DNA of 45,700 nt, taken from assembly GCA_031285325.1 (NCBI GenBank), contig JAITWJ010000073.1, positions 1-45,700 of the forward strand, in the 5' to 3' direction. The notes beneath the pieces were generated by a model that saw only the letters and a program-made list of their open reading frames with translations, made no database searches and was not told the DNA's origin. Below, piece by piece: positions 7,042-16,046 of this stretch (position 1 is the first letter of the stretch; each line of letters starts with the position of its first letter). Made by a program: the position numbers and the translations under genes. This stretch comes from Bacteroidales bacterium. GTDB taxonomy: Bacteria > Bacteroidota > Bacteroidia > Bacteroidales > Prolixibacteraceae.

Positions 7042-7968
7042 ATGAATAAAATGAACTACAATCTTGTAACAATACTTGGTTCTACGGCAACAGGAAAAAC
7101 AACACTTGCCGCACATTTGGCTTTTAGAATGAATGGCGAGGTAATTTCGGGCGATTCGCGCCAAGTTTACCGAAGAATGGATTTAGGAACGGGGAAAGAT
7201 TATGCCGATTATCTTATAAACGGAATCGAAATACCATCGCATTTGATCGATATTGAAGATGCCGGAGCGCACTATAATGTATATCGTTTTCAGACAGATT
7301 TTCAACATGTTTTTGAAGATATCCGCTTGCGGGAAAAATTTCCGGTTTTATGCGGCGGCAGCGGTTTATACCTCGAAGCTGTACTGAAAAACTACAAATT
7401 AATACACGTGCCGCCCAATATCGAATTGCGGAAACAAATAGAAGGCAAGCCGTTAGAAGAACTTACCGGTATTCTGAAATCATTAAAACCTGTTTTACAC
7501 AACCAAACCGATGTTGAAACAAACAGGCGTGCAGTGCGGGCTATTGAAATTGAAATTTATTATCGCGAACATCCCGAAATTAATGTTTTCGTACCCGAAA
7601 TAAACAGCCTGAACATAGGAATTGAGTTCGGCCGTGAATCGCGCCGTAACAGAATATCGCAGCGCCTAAAACAGCGGATTGACGATGGAATGTTAGATGA
7701 AGTCCGAGAACTGATACATTCGGGCTTAACACCCGAACAGCTCATTTATTACGGGCTGGAGTACAAATACATTACATTACACATTATTGGCAAACTTTCG
7801 TACAGCGAAATGCTCCGGCAGTTAGAAATTGCCATCCACCAGTTTGCCAAGCGGCAAATGACATGGTTCAGAGGAATGGAAAAACGCGGAACAAAAATTC
7901 ACTGGCTTGATGGACACTCGGCGCTGGAAGAAAAACTTGATAAAATAGAGCAGTTGTTTTACAGTTAA
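7042..7968 (+). CDS. miaA: tRNA dimethylallyltransferase
   Basis: MiaA transfers a dimethylallyl group to N6 of A37 in tRNAs that read UNN codons. The P-loop GSTATGKTTLAAHLA (about residues 13-27) and the substrate loop ISGDSRQVYRRMDLGTGKDYADY are characteristic. The latter is the form seen in the second MiaA type common in Bacteroidetes. PVLCGGSGLYLEAVL and the C-terminal FAKRQMTWFRGMEK are also present, the latter being the tRNA-binding RQxTWFR motif. The length is 308 aa. Two in-frame ATGs (7042 and 7051) are close together; the first is kept. The gene begins 30 bp after the end of repeat element A, so the element lies in its promoter region. Confidence 0.95.
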   Translation: MNKMNYNLVTILGSTATGKTTLAAHLAFRMNGEVISGDSRQVYRRMDLGTGKDYADYLINGIEIPSHLIDIEDAGAHYNVYRFQTDFQHVFEDIRLREKFPVLCGGSGLYLEAVLKNYKLIHVPPNIELRKQIEGKPLEELTGILKSLKPVLHNQTDVETNRRAVRAIEIEIYYREHPEINVFVPEINSLNIGIEFGRESRRNRISQRLKQRIDDGMLDEVRELIHSGLTPEQLIYYGLEYKYITLHIIGKLSYSEMLRQLEIAIHQFAKRQMTWFRGMEKRGTKIHWLDGHSALEEKLDKIEQLFYS

Positions 7969-8096
7969 AACAATAAAACATGATTCGCATTAAAAATTTT
8001 TATTAAAAAAAATAACTAAACGCTCAAAAAACATGATAAATGTTGTTCGTATTTCCATGTTATATACATTTACGTTTCTAATTATTATAATATAAC

Positions 8097-9563
8097 ATGA
8101 ATAGCGTAGTAGTTCTTCTGGATGACCTGAACGATTGGAAACCATATTATAAAACCAGCAGCATATTAACAGTTTCCGATTATCTTAAACATAAATCAAT
8201 AGGAAAAGATACCCGTCTTGTTATCAATCTAAGCAACAGCTACGGTTATAATTCCGAAGGTTATTACAGTTCGCTTTTGGCCCAGGCAAGAGGGCATAAA
8301 GTTATACCGACAATAGAAATTATTAATAAACTTGAAACCGGAACAGGAATACGCATGGATCGCAGCCTGCAAAATATGTGTTATCAATGGATACAGAAAC
8401 ACGGCATAAAAGACGATATCTGGCATCTGAACATATATTTCGGCGTTTGCAGAGAAAAAGGCCTGGAAAAAATAGCACGTTTCATTTTCGATAATTATCC
8501 GTGCCCGATATTGCAAGTCGGGTTTAACACAAGGCCGAAAAACCAGATAGAATTTGTTCATTCCATACCTTTAAACCGGTTAGGTGACGAAGAACAGGAT
8601 TATTTTGCAGAGGCTCTAAACAATTTCAGTAAAAAGGTATGGCGCAGCCCACGGTCGGCCAAATCGCCGCGCTACAGTATAGCGGTACTTCACGACCCGA
8701 ATGAAAAATTTCCCCCGAGCGACAAAAAAGCGCTTAACAAGTTTGTGGAAATATCAAAACGAATGAACATTTACTGCGAACTTATTACAGAAGACGATGC
8801 AATGCGCCTTATTGAATTCGACGCTTTGTTCATTCGCACCACCACATCTCTTAATCACTATACATTCAATTTCTCGCAGCGTGCCATGCAAAATGGTATA
8901 GTTGTTATTGACGATCCTGTTTCCATTATACGTTGTACGAATAAAGTTTATTTGAACGAATTGCTGAAAAAAGAAAATATACCGGCGCCGGTTTCAATGC
9001 TGGTTTTCAGGTCGAATGAAAATTCATACAAAGACATAAGCGCCCGACTGGGAAGTCCGTTCATTGTGAAAATACCCGATGGGTCGTTTTCTCATGGTAT
9101 GAAAAAAATATCGAACGAACACGAATTACAGGAGGTTTTCGGAGTACTGTTTGAAAAGTCAGCCATACTTCTTGCACAGGAATTTTTACCAACAGAATTC
9201 GACTGGCGAATAGGCATACTTAACGGCGAACCCCTTTATGCGTGCAAATATTATATGGTTAAAGGCCATTGGCAAATATATTACCATGCCGACAATGGTA
9301 AAAGCAGGGTAGGGCTTGTAGATACAATACCCATATATGAAGTTCCGCCGCAAATAATAAAAACAGCAATAAAGGCTGCTTCCCTTATAGGAAAAGGTTT
9401 ATATGGCGTTGACCTTAAAGTTGTAAACGACAAAGCCGTTGTAATTGAAATAAACGACAATCCGAGTATAGACCACGAAGTAGAAGATGCTATACTTGGC
9501 GACGAAATTTATTACCGTATTATAAGTCATTTTGTTCGCTCCCTGGAAATAAAACATTACTGA
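8097..9563 (+). CDS. RimK-like ATP-grasp ligase with RLAN N-terminal domain
   Basis: A 488-residue ATP-grasp enzyme. Residues 1 to about 170 match the RLAN (RimK-like ATP-grasp N-terminal) region, with VILLDDLNDWKPYY-like start and LVINLSNSYGYNSEGYYSSLLAQARGHKVIPT. The C-terminal two thirds are an ATP-grasp fold: PFIVKIPDGSFSHGM (nucleotide-binding strand/loop), LLAQEFLPTEFDWRIGILNG, and the Mg-binding end GVDLKVVNDKAVVIEINDNPSID. Such enzymes join an amino acid to a carboxylate, typically of a peptide or protein. The target here is unknown. The GNAT gene starts 4 bp downstream, a pairing known for this family. A possible -7 box (TACATTTAC) lies about 30 bp upstream. Confidence 0.85.
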   Translation: MNSVVVLLDDLNDWKPYYKTSSILTVSDYLKHKSIGKDTRLVINLSNSYGYNSEGYYSSLLAQARGHKVIPTIEIINKLETGTGIRMDRSLQNMCYQWIQKHGIKDDIWHLNIYFGVCREKGLEKIARFIFDNYPCPILQVGFNTRPKNQIEFVHSIPLNRLGDEEQDYFAEALNNFSKKVWRSPRSAKSPRYSIAVLHDPNEKFPPSDKKALNKFVEISKRMNIYCELITEDDAMRLIEFDALFIRTTTSLNHYTFNFSQRAMQNGIVVIDDPVSIIRCTNKVYLNELLKKENIPAPVSMLVFRSNENSYKDISARLGSPFIVKIPDGSFSHGMKKISNEHELQEVFGVLFEKSAILLAQEFLPTEFDWRIGILNGEPLYACKYYMVKGHWQIYYHADNGKSRVGLVDTIPIYEVPPQIIKTAIKAASLIGKGLYGVDLKVVNDKAVVIEINDNPSIDHEVEDAILGDEIYYRIISHFVRSLEIKHY

Positions 9564-9567
9564 CATA

Positions 9568-10020
9568 ATGAAGGCGAAATTTATTATAAGAAGAGCGTGT
9601 ATAAAAGATATCGAAAATATTTTAAAGGTAGAGAACGAAAGTTTCGGTAGTGATATGTTTTCACGTTCACAGTTTACTTATCTCATAAATAAATCGAAAG
9701 GAGCATTCTATATTGCTGTAATCGATAGTAATATAGCAGGATATATGTGTTTGTTATCGCACTCCATGCATAAAAATATACGCATTTACAGCATAGCTGT
9801 TCTTTCGGAATACAGAAGTATAGGCATTGCCGGCGCATTTATTTCGAAAGCAAAAGAAATTGCTGTAAGTGAAAATAAAATCGGTATTTCGCTCGAAGTA
9901 CGTAAAGACAATTTACCTGCAATAAAGCTATACAAAAAAAATGGATTTCATATATCGTCTGTCAAAATGCAATATTATAACGATCTTACCAGTGCTTATT
10001 ACATGCAGTTAGCAATTTAA
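9568..10020 (+). CDS. GNAT acetyltransferase partnered with the ATP-grasp ligase
   Basis: A 150-residue GNAT-fold acetyltransferase that resembles the RimI type. The N-terminus FIIRRACIKDIENILKVENESFGSDMFSRSQFTYLI is the usual strand 1/helix 1 region, IRIYSIAVLSEYRSIGIAGAFISKAKEIA is the acetyl-CoA binding motif A (a relaxed RxxGxA loop), and LEVRKDNLPAIKLYKKNGF is motif B. It starts 4 bp after the ATP-grasp stop, so the two are translationally linked. In related loci the GNAT domain is fused to a C39-like peptidase domain; here the protein ends right after the GNAT fold, so that domain is absent. It may instead act in an amidoligase-like role. Confidence 0.85.
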   Translation: MKAKFIIRRACIKDIENILKVENESFGSDMFSRSQFTYLINKSKGAFYIAVIDSNIAGYMCLLSHSMHKNIRIYSIAVLSEYRSIGIAGAFISKAKEIAVSENKIGISLEVRKDNLPAIKLYKKNGFHISSVKMQYYNDLTSAYYMQLAI

Positions 10021-10030
10021 CAACAGTTGT

Positions 10031-10774
10031 TCATATAGCGACTAATTTGGCTAAAGGCGCCATTTGTGTACTTGTAAGTATCAGAGTGTCGTTTTCAATT
10101 GAATAACTTTCTGTTCTTGATAGAACTTCCATAAATTCGGTTTCGATTTTCATGTTAATACACATCATCTTTGTAGCAACTGTCTGCGAGAAAATAATGC
10201 GATTGTTTTCTTTAATATGGTAACTCCCGTTAAACCTGTTGCAACTTGCGTTGCCGCTGAAACGGTTGCCATCGATATGGAAAATAATATTAGCTTCTTT
10301 ATTATTTACGATTGCTACCTGACTGCCATGCAATTCTAACAGTTTCCATGATTTTTCAACTAAATTTTGGTCAACTTTTACTAATGTGTAATTTTCGGCA
10401 TTTTCACCTTCTTCCTTTATGCCATCTACTAATTTGTAAAGCGCATGGTCTTCAATGGTATATTGACCCAAAAGTTGTTCGTCGAATGTAATTGTATTTT
10501 TGTCGGAATTCCATTCAAATTTACCCGAAACAGTATCTGTTTCTTCCGATTCGTCCATATAACGTATCTGTAGCGTGTAGGTCAAGTCAGTATTAATTTC
10601 TACCCTTGTTTGAATACCTGAACAGTTGGCACAAGGTAGAATTCCTGTGTAAATACCGCTTGCTTTTTGTATTGCATCAATGTTGCTGTCAGATAATCGT
10701 GTTTTATTTTTACAAGCATTAATAGACAATATAAACACTGCCGACAACCCAATCGCTATCATAATTTTTCTCAT
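10031..10774 (-). CDS. NlpE-like and META domain lipoprotein
   Basis: A 247-residue predicted outer-membrane lipoprotein. The signal peptide MRKIMIAIGLSAVFILSINAC ends in a lipobox (INAC, Cys21). Residues of about 38-125 form an NlpE N-terminal-like domain containing GILPCANCSGIQTRVEI, including the CxxC of the NlpE family. Residues of about 130-245 form a META/HslJ domain (KSWKLLELHGSQVAI, GNRFSGNASCNRFNGSYHI, MMCINMKIETEFMEVLS). The NlpE/META combination is common in Bacteroidetes and is linked by annotation to envelope stress or copper, but the function is not proven. The gene converges with the GNAT gene with 10 bp between stops. Confidence 0.88.
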   Translation of the reverse strand: MRKIMIAIGLSAVFILSINACKNKTRLSDSNIDAIQKASGIYTGILPCANCSGIQTRVEINTDLTYTLQIRYMDESEETDTVSGKFEWNSDKNTITFDEQLLGQYTIEDHALYKLVDGIKEEGENAENYTLVKVDQNLVEKSWKLLELHGSQVAIVNNKEANIIFHIDGNRFSGNASCNRFNGSYHIKENNRIIFSQTVATKMMCINMKIETEFMEVLSRTESYSIENDTLILTSTQMAPLAKLVAI

Positions 10775-10868
10775 AACTGGTAGTTTTACTATTTTTTGTG
10801 GTGAAAATAATTTCTTTGTCTGAAAAGAGATTTACTAAACCATTCAAAATTGTAAATTAATTTTATAT

Positions 10869-12029
10869 TTATTTACCAAATTCTACCCATTTTACTTGAT
10901 CGTTATAGCCTGCTTTTACAACGGTATCTATAAACTGCATTCCACGTATTCCGTCTTCAATTCCAGGAAAATCAAGCATTTCCGGTGTTGGATCCAATCC
11001 ATCTATTTTAGCCGCGACTGTAAGTGCAAAATTACGGTAAATGTTTGCGAAAGCTTCGATATAGCCTTCAGGATGACCTCCTCTTGTACGTATGTTATGT
11101 AATGCAACTGCACTGTTCATACTTGTTCCAACGCGTAAAATCTGTGTTGGTTTATCTGCCCATTTAACAATTAATGTATTAGGTTCGTATTGTATCCATT
11201 CAATTCCCCCCTTTTCTCCATAAATCCTGATTTTTATCCCGTTTTCCTCACCTGCAGCAATTTGAGAAGCCGTTAAAACGCCTCTTGCCCCGTTGTTGAA
11301 ACGCAATAAAACATCACCATCATCGTCTAATTGACGATTAGGAACAAACACATTAAGTTCGGCACAAAGTTCAGTAACTTTTAAATTGCTAATATATTCA
11401 GCCAAATGGTGGGCATGAGTGCCAATATCGCCCATACAGCCGGCTTTGCCCGAACGTTTAGGATCTGTTCTCCACGAAGCTTGAGCATTTCCCGTATCTT
11501 CGAGTTTTGTTGATAACCATCCCTGTGGATATTCAACATATATTTTTCTGATTCGGCCAAACTCACCATCGGTAAACATTTTTTTTGCATGTTTTACTGC
11601 CGGATATCCTGAATAAGTATGTGTAAGTGCAAACACCAATCCGGTTTCCTCTACTTTTGCTTTTAATTGCAATGCTTCATCAAGGGTGAAAGTAACAGGT
11701 TTGTCGAGAACTACATGAAACCCATTTGCAAGAGCCATCATTGCCGGTGCAAAATGTATAAAATTAGGGGTTACAATAGAAACAAAGTCCATACGTTCAT
11801 ATTTGGGAAGTTTAGCTTCTTTTTCAAACATTTCATGGTAAGTTTCATAAATCCTGTTTTCCGGTAAAAAACAGGATTTTCCGGATGCTTTTGATATTTC
11901 AGGATTAGTGCTGAAACAACCACAAACAATCTCAATTTCATTGTCTATAAAAGCAGCCATGCGGTGGACACTGCCAATAAGTGAATTTATACCACCGCCA
12001 ACCATTCCCATTCTTAGTTTTCTATTCAT
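10869..12029 (-). CDS. Gfo/Idh/MocA family oxidoreductase
   Basis: A 386-residue NAD(P)-dependent dehydrogenase of the Gfo/Idh/MocA family, acting on a sugar, cyclitol or similar polyol. The Rossmann start MGMVGGGINSLIGSVHRMA (residues 8-26) is a GxGGGxxS-type variant of GxGxxG. The usual EKP motif is DKPVTFTLDEAL (Asp in place of Glu). The C-terminal catalytic block GSAGKAGCMGDIGTHAHHLAEYI-like region supplies the conserved Asp and His pair (GDIGTHAHH). The substrate cannot be deduced. It appears monocistronic: no sugar transporter or isomerase gene adjoins it. The upstream spacer leads to tRNA-Asp on the same strand. Confidence 0.9.
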   Translation of the reverse strand: MNRKLRMGMVGGGINSLIGSVHRMAAFIDNEIEIVCGCFSTNPEISKASGKSCFLPENRIYETYHEMFEKEAKLPKYERMDFVSIVTPNFIHFAPAMMALANGFHVVLDKPVTFTLDEALQLKAKVEETGLVFALTHTYSGYPAVKHAKKMFTDGEFGRIRKIYVEYPQGWLSTKLEDTGNAQASWRTDPKRSGKAGCMGDIGTHAHHLAEYISNLKVTELCAELNVFVPNRQLDDDGDVLLRFNNGARGVLTASQIAAGEENGIKIRIYGEKGGIEWIQYEPNTLIVKWADKPTQILRVGTSMNSAVALHNIRTRGGHPEGYIEAFANIYRNFALTVAAKIDGLDPTPEMLDFPGIEDGIRGMQFIDTVVKAGYNDQVKWVEFGK

Positions 12030-12187
12030 ACATTATAGGTATTTACTTAAAAATAGGTCTAAAGTTAGCAATATGTTTTAATGTAGAACATAAACTATTA
12101 CTTATTTGTTCCGTGTTTTGAAAAATTATTCATGTGTAAATTTCGTGTTGGCGGTTATTTTTATAACATGTACAGGAAACTATGAAA

Positions 12188-12222
12188 AATAAATGCCTGT
12201 CAATCAATTTTTGACAGGCATT
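12188..12222 (-). terminator. Rho-independent terminator after tRNA-Asp
   Basis: A perfect 12-bp stem (AAATGCCTGTCA paired with TGACAGGCATTT) around a 9-nt loop lies immediately downstream of the tRNA-Asp on the minus strand. A T-rich tract (ATTTTTCAT) follows in the minus-strand direction. Confidence 0.8.
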
Positions 12223-12299
12223 TGGCGGTGCGGACGGGACTCGAACCCGCGACCCTCGGCGTGACAGGCCGATATTCTAACCAACTGAACTACCGCACC
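12223..12299 (-). tRNA. tRNA-Asp (anticodon GTC), CCA encoded
   Basis: The minus strand reads GGTGCGG at the 5' end and CCGCACC at the 3' end, a perfect 7-bp acceptor stem. The anticodon arm is CGGCC-TGTCACG-type with GTC in the loop, and the T arm contains GGTTCGAGTCC. The discriminator G is followed by a templated CCA (complement of 12223-12225). The total length is 77 nt with CCA. It ends in a strong terminator. Confidence 0.97.
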
Positions 12300-12424
12300 A
12301 ATTAAAACAATTCAACCTAAACAAGGGTGCAAAGGCGCTGCAAATATATATATTCTTTTTTGTCTGCAATACAATATTATGTATATTTTTTAAATAAAAT
12401 ATCAGAAAACTGAAAATAAGCAAG

Positions 12425-13351
12425 TTATTTTTTCCTACCAATAGAAATTAAATTTTCTGCAAGTAATGATTTTTCTCCTGACCAACGGTAGGCAACTATT
12501 TTTTTGCTTTCAGCTACACCTGAATCAACACAACAAATATTCGATTTAATAATATGTGGTCCGTTGAATCGGCAGTAATGTCCTATAAATAAAACAGGTG
12601 CGTTTTGGGGATAAATAAAAGTTACAGGTAATAATTGTTCAGGGACAGTATATGAAGGAAGTACAAATTTACTGTCGAAAGACAATTCTTCGAAAGTTTT
12701 TCCGGATGGGTCTTCCCACCAGCGCAATCGAAACGAACGAGAACAAACACCCTTATTATTAATTAGTTTAAGGTTGTTAGGCATTTTAAAATCTATACCT
12801 TTGGTAAGTGTCCAGATATTTTTTGAGAAATCAGATTTTGGGTTCTGTATTAATTCCAGGAACATCTTTTTTTTGATCTTGCCTTCAGTAGTTTTTATTT
12901 TAAAAAAGTCAATCGCTTCCTGCGACCAGCACGCATGAACTATTCTAATTCCATCCATTTCAAGAAAAAGCGGTAACGAACGTAACCATTTCAAATGACT
13001 GATTAATTCATCAGAATAGAGAGTAAATTCATCAATTGTCCTTAATAGTGTCATGAAATATTTCTTCTGTGCTTTTACCTGCATATCTCTCTTCTTAAAC
13101 TTAAGATAATAGATAATTGCATTTACCTCATGATTTCCTATAATTGCATAAGCATTTCCATTTTCAACCATGGAACGAACAATATTGATAGTTTTACGTA
13201 TTTCGGGGCCACGGTTAATAAAATCACCTAAAAAAATGGCTTTCCTCTCAGGATGAGAGTATCCTGACTCAGTTTTTTTATATCCAAGTTCAGTTAATAA
13301 CTTTTTCAATAACGACGCATATCCGTGAACATCACCTATTATATCATACAT
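12425..13351 (-). CDS. PPP-family metallophosphoesterase
   Basis: A 308-residue serine/threonine phosphatase-like calcineurin-fold phosphoesterase, similar in layout to bacterial PPP/ApaH/PrpE proteins. The metal-ligand motifs are in order: GDVHG (residues 6-10), GDFINRGP (about 42-49; Asn replaces the usual second Asp of DRG), GNHE (about 72-75), a His in IVHACWS and GH in LFIGHYCRF. The extra length after GNHE is a helical insert. The substrate may be a phosphoprotein or a dinucleoside polyphosphate; nothing here decides. It is a single gene on minus, divergent from the DEAD-box helicase across a 263-bp A+T-rich spacer. Confidence 0.85.
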   Translation of the reverse strand: MYDIIGDVHGYASLLKKLLTELGYKKTESGYSHPERKAIFLGDFINRGPEIRKTINIVRSMVENGNAYAIIGNHEVNAIIYYLKFKKRDMQVKAQKKYFMTLLRTIDEFTLYSDELISHLKWLRSLPLFLEMDGIRIVHACWSQEAIDFFKIKTTEGKIKKKMFLELIQNPKSDFSKNIWTLTKGIDFKMPNNLKLINNKGVCSRSFRLRWWEDPSGKTFEELSFDSKFVLPSYTVPEQLLPVTFIYPQNAPVLFIGHYCRFNGPHIIKSNICCVDSGVAESKKIVAYRWSGEKSLLAENLISIGRKK

Positions 13352-13579
13352 TCTTAAACATGAATTTTATACCCATAACGAAATTATAAAATTATATTAA
13401 AAGTAATACAAGAAATCTGTAGAATATTAATCAAATAGAGTTGTAAAAAACGAAAACATGTATTAATAACATTGTTATTCAACAAAAACGGATATTATGG
13501 ATAAAATATATGTTTATCCACTTTGTGTTAAACTATCTAAGTATAATTGTATAAATAGCTGAAATTCATTTTTAAAATA

Positions 13580-13587
13580 TACATTTG
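13580..13587 (+). promoter_or_regulatory. Bacteroidota-type -7 box upstream of the DEAD-box helicase
   Basis: TACATTTG matches the TAnnTTTG -7 consensus of the Bacteroidota housekeeping sigma factor and lies 27 bp before the helicase ATG. A clear -33 TTTG is not evident. The long A+T-rich leader between 13352 and 13580 holds nothing else that I can identify. Confidence 0.5.
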
Positions 13588-13614
13588 CGCACATTATTTT
13601 TTTATAAGTATTGA

Positions 13615-15330
13615 ATGACATTATTTGAAGAAATGGGGTTCAGTTCCGAAATTCAACTTGCAATTGAAGAATTAGGATTCAAACAGCCCACACCAATCCA
13701 GGAAAAAACAATTCCTTTTTTATTGGAGAAAAAGCAAGACATGGTAGCATTGGCACAAACCGGAACCGGAAAAACTGCAGCCTTTGGATTACCAATTATA
13801 CAACAGATTGATTTAACAAAAAAAACAATCCAGGCGCTAATACTAAGTCCAACCAGAGAGTTAGCGCTTCAGATTACAAGCGACATAAATAACTTTTCAA
13901 AATATTTGCCAAAAATTAATGTGGCAGTTGTTTATGGAGGAGCCGACATTAAAAAGCAAATCAACGAAATTGAACGTGGAGCACAAATAATTGTAGGCAC
14001 ACCCGGACGAACTCTTGATTTGATTAAGCGAAAGAAATTGAAAATAAACGAAATTAGTTGGCTTGTACTCGATGAAGCCGACGAAATGCTTTCAATGGGT
14101 TTTAAAGACGATTTGGATGCAATACTTGAAAATGTGCCCAAAGAAAAGCAAACTTTACTGTTTTCGGCTACCATGCCAAACGAAATAGTGGCCATTGCAA
14201 ATAAGTATATGATCAATCCTTTTGATATTTCGGTTGGTAAAAAAAATACTGGAGCTGAAAATGTAGAGCACCACTTTTACTTAATTCATGCAAAAGACAG
14301 ATATCTGGCGTTGAAACGCGTAGCTGATATTAACCCAAGTATTTATGGGATAATTTTCTGCCGTACACGTATGGAAACCAAAGAAGTAGCAGACAAACTC
14401 ATGCAAGACGGATACAATGCTGATGCTTTGCATGGCGATCTTTCGCAGGCACAGCGCGACCATGTAATGGCGCGTTTTAGGGGTAAACACCTGCAAATGC
14501 TGGTAGCTACCGATGTTGCTGCCCGCGGATTAGATGTGAACGATTTAACCCACGTTATTAATTACAATTTGCCCGACGATCCTGAAATTTATATACACCG
14601 CAGCGGAAGAACAGGACGTGCCGGAAAAAAAGGAATTTCGGTTACGTTAATCCACCTGCGCGAGAAAAACAAAATAAAACAGGTTGAAAAGATTGTAAAC
14701 AAACAGTTTATTCAAAAAGAAGTCCCAACAGGGAAAGAGATATGTGAAAGACAGCTTTTCAGCCTGATTGACAAAGTAGAAAAAATTGAGGTTAACGAAG
14801 AGCAAATAGGTGAATTTATGCCTGTAATTTATAAGAAACTGGCATGGCTTGATCGCGAGGAACTTATAAAGCATTTTGTTTCGGTTGAATTTAACCGTTT
14901 TCTGGATTATTATAAAAATGCACCGGATATTAATGTTGACGAATCGAAACACAGAGAGGTTGATTTAGAACCAGGTGAACGTAACCACAGAAGGCGCAGC
15001 CGTAATAAAAATGGTAACGGCGAAGAACGTAACAATAATGGTGAACGAAAAAACAAACATGAACGCAACGAGAAAAAGAGGGGAGGGTACGACTTCTCAA
15101 GGTTCTTTTTTAATCTTGGCAAAAAAAATGGTATCAGTAAACGTTCCATCATAGAGTTGATAAACCAGAAATTGCCGACTCAAAGCGTAGAAATAGGGAG
15201 CATAGAAGTACTGAAAAGTTTTTCATTCTTCGAAATAGACAAACGATACGAGAAAGAAGTCCTGAAAGCTTTCAAAAATGCCAATTACAAAGGACAACGT
15301 ATAGGAATTGACATAGCCAAAGGGAAATAA
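13615..15330 (+). CDS. DEAD-box RNA helicase with DbpA-like RNA-binding domain
   Basis: A 571-residue ATP-dependent RNA helicase of the DeaD/CsdA type, acting in ribosome assembly, RNA decay or cold adaptation. All core motifs are present in order: Q motif GFKQPTPIQ, motif I AQTGTGKT, PTRELALQ, TPGR, DEAD, SAT, IIFCRTR, ARGLDV and HRSGRTGRAG. A strongly basic Asn/Arg/Lys linker (about residues 450-490) leads to a C-terminal domain (YDFSRFFFNLGKKNGISKRSIIELIN...) that looks like the DbpA RNA-binding fold. It is monocistronic, with a -7 box upstream and a bidirectional terminator 50 bp downstream. Confidence 0.95.
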   Translation: MTLFEEMGFSSEIQLAIEELGFKQPTPIQEKTIPFLLEKKQDMVALAQTGTGKTAAFGLPIIQQIDLTKKTIQALILSPTRELALQITSDINNFSKYLPKINVAVVYGGADIKKQINEIERGAQIIVGTPGRTLDLIKRKKLKINEISWLVLDEADEMLSMGFKDDLDAILENVPKEKQTLLFSATMPNEIVAIANKYMINPFDISVGKKNTGAENVEHHFYLIHAKDRYLALKRVADINPSIYGIIFCRTRMETKEVADKLMQDGYNADALHGDLSQAQRDHVMARFRGKHLQMLVATDVAARGLDVNDLTHVINYNLPDDPEIYIHRSGRTGRAGKKGISVTLIHLREKNKIKQVEKIVNKQFIQKEVPTGKEICERQLFSLIDKVEKIEVNEEQIGEFMPVIYKKLAWLDREELIKHFVSVEFNRFLDYYKNAPDINVDESKHREVDLEPGERNHRRRSRNKNGNGEERNNNGERKNKHERNEKKRGGYDFSRFFFNLGKKNGISKRSIIELINQKLPTQSVEIGSIEVLKSFSFFEIDKRYEKEVLKAFKNANYKGQRIGIDIAKGK

Positions 15331-15382
15331 AATTCACCTGAACAAATTGTCTGTTTTTTACAACAGCCTTTAATATATTATT

Positions 15383-15418
15383 AAAAAAGCGCTTCATTCT
15401 TTGAATGAGCGCTTTTTT
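15383..15418. terminator. Bidirectional rho-independent terminator
   Basis: The arms AAAAAAGCGC and GCGCTTTTTT extend inward with TTCATTC/GAATGA around a TTT loop. There is an A-tract on one side and a T-tract on the other, so it can serve both the helicase (+) and the convergent lipoprotein gene (-). Confidence 0.9.
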
Positions 15419-15445
15419 AGTTAAAACGGTTAGAACATAACCGTG

Positions 15446-15973
15446 TTAAATATTGTCTTTTATAATTGAGTCTGGATTTAATTTTATTATATCCATAACA
15501 GATTCGTAATCTTTATAATCAATAGCTTTATTTTTCAGTAATGCGGCGGGTAAAACTGTAATTCTGAAAATCTGCCCTTGTGTTTCGGCAGGCAAAAGGT
15601 TGTTGAAATTAGTGGTTCCTTCCAAAAATATTCTAACATCGGCATTTGTACTGTCGAAATTATACTGCAATATACCATCGTTCAGCACAACTGTCTGAGG
15701 TAATAACCGCCATACTTTGGCTTCTCCGCCATTATTGGTTTCGGCTGTTTCCCATAAAATATGAACCAGAACTACATCGCCATCGTAAACTTTAATATTA
15801 CTTGGAAATGCATAATAGAGTTCATATCCCTCGTTTGGCGTAAAATCGCCTGTTATTTCGATAACTGAACCGAGAAGGTTCTCTCCATCAACACCGGGAG
15901 GGCCCATTGGCCCTTCGCACGATATTGTTATTATAAAGGTTAATGCTAAAATTAATCTTGTTACTGTTTTCAT
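15446..15973 (-). CDS. Collagen-like-motif lipoprotein of unknown function
   Basis: A 175-residue predicted lipoprotein. The signal peptide MKTVTRLILALTFIITISC ends with a lipobox at Cys19, and the mature protein opens with a short collagen-like GPMGPPGVDGEN run. The remaining 140 residues are beta-rich (LLGSVIEITGDFTPNEGYELYYAF...) without enzyme motifs. Such proteins are widespread in Bacteroidota and have no known function; database entries naming them dihydrolipoamide dehydrogenase are unlikely to be right, because no nucleotide-binding motif is present. It is adjacent to the GH32-like gene on the same strand (73-bp gap), so co-expression is possible. Confidence 0.75.
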   Translation of the reverse strand: MKTVTRLILALTFIITISCEGPMGPPGVDGENLLGSVIEITGDFTPNEGYELYYAFPSNIKVYDGDVVLVHILWETAETNNGGEAKVWRLLPQTVVLNDGILQYNFDSTNADVRIFLEGTTNFNNLLPAETQGQIFRITVLPAALLKNKAIDYKDYESVMDIIKLNPDSIIKDNI

Positions 15974-16046
15974 GTTTTTTTTAATTTTATAAGTTATTTA
16001 ACGTAATTATTTATTTCTATGTGTTTTCGTTCAAAGTAAATTTCAA

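Noticed and set aside
6636-7072. Minus-strand ORFs of 64 and 110 aa in element A
   Set aside because: They translate the 41-bp repeat and run into the miaA start; no coding support.
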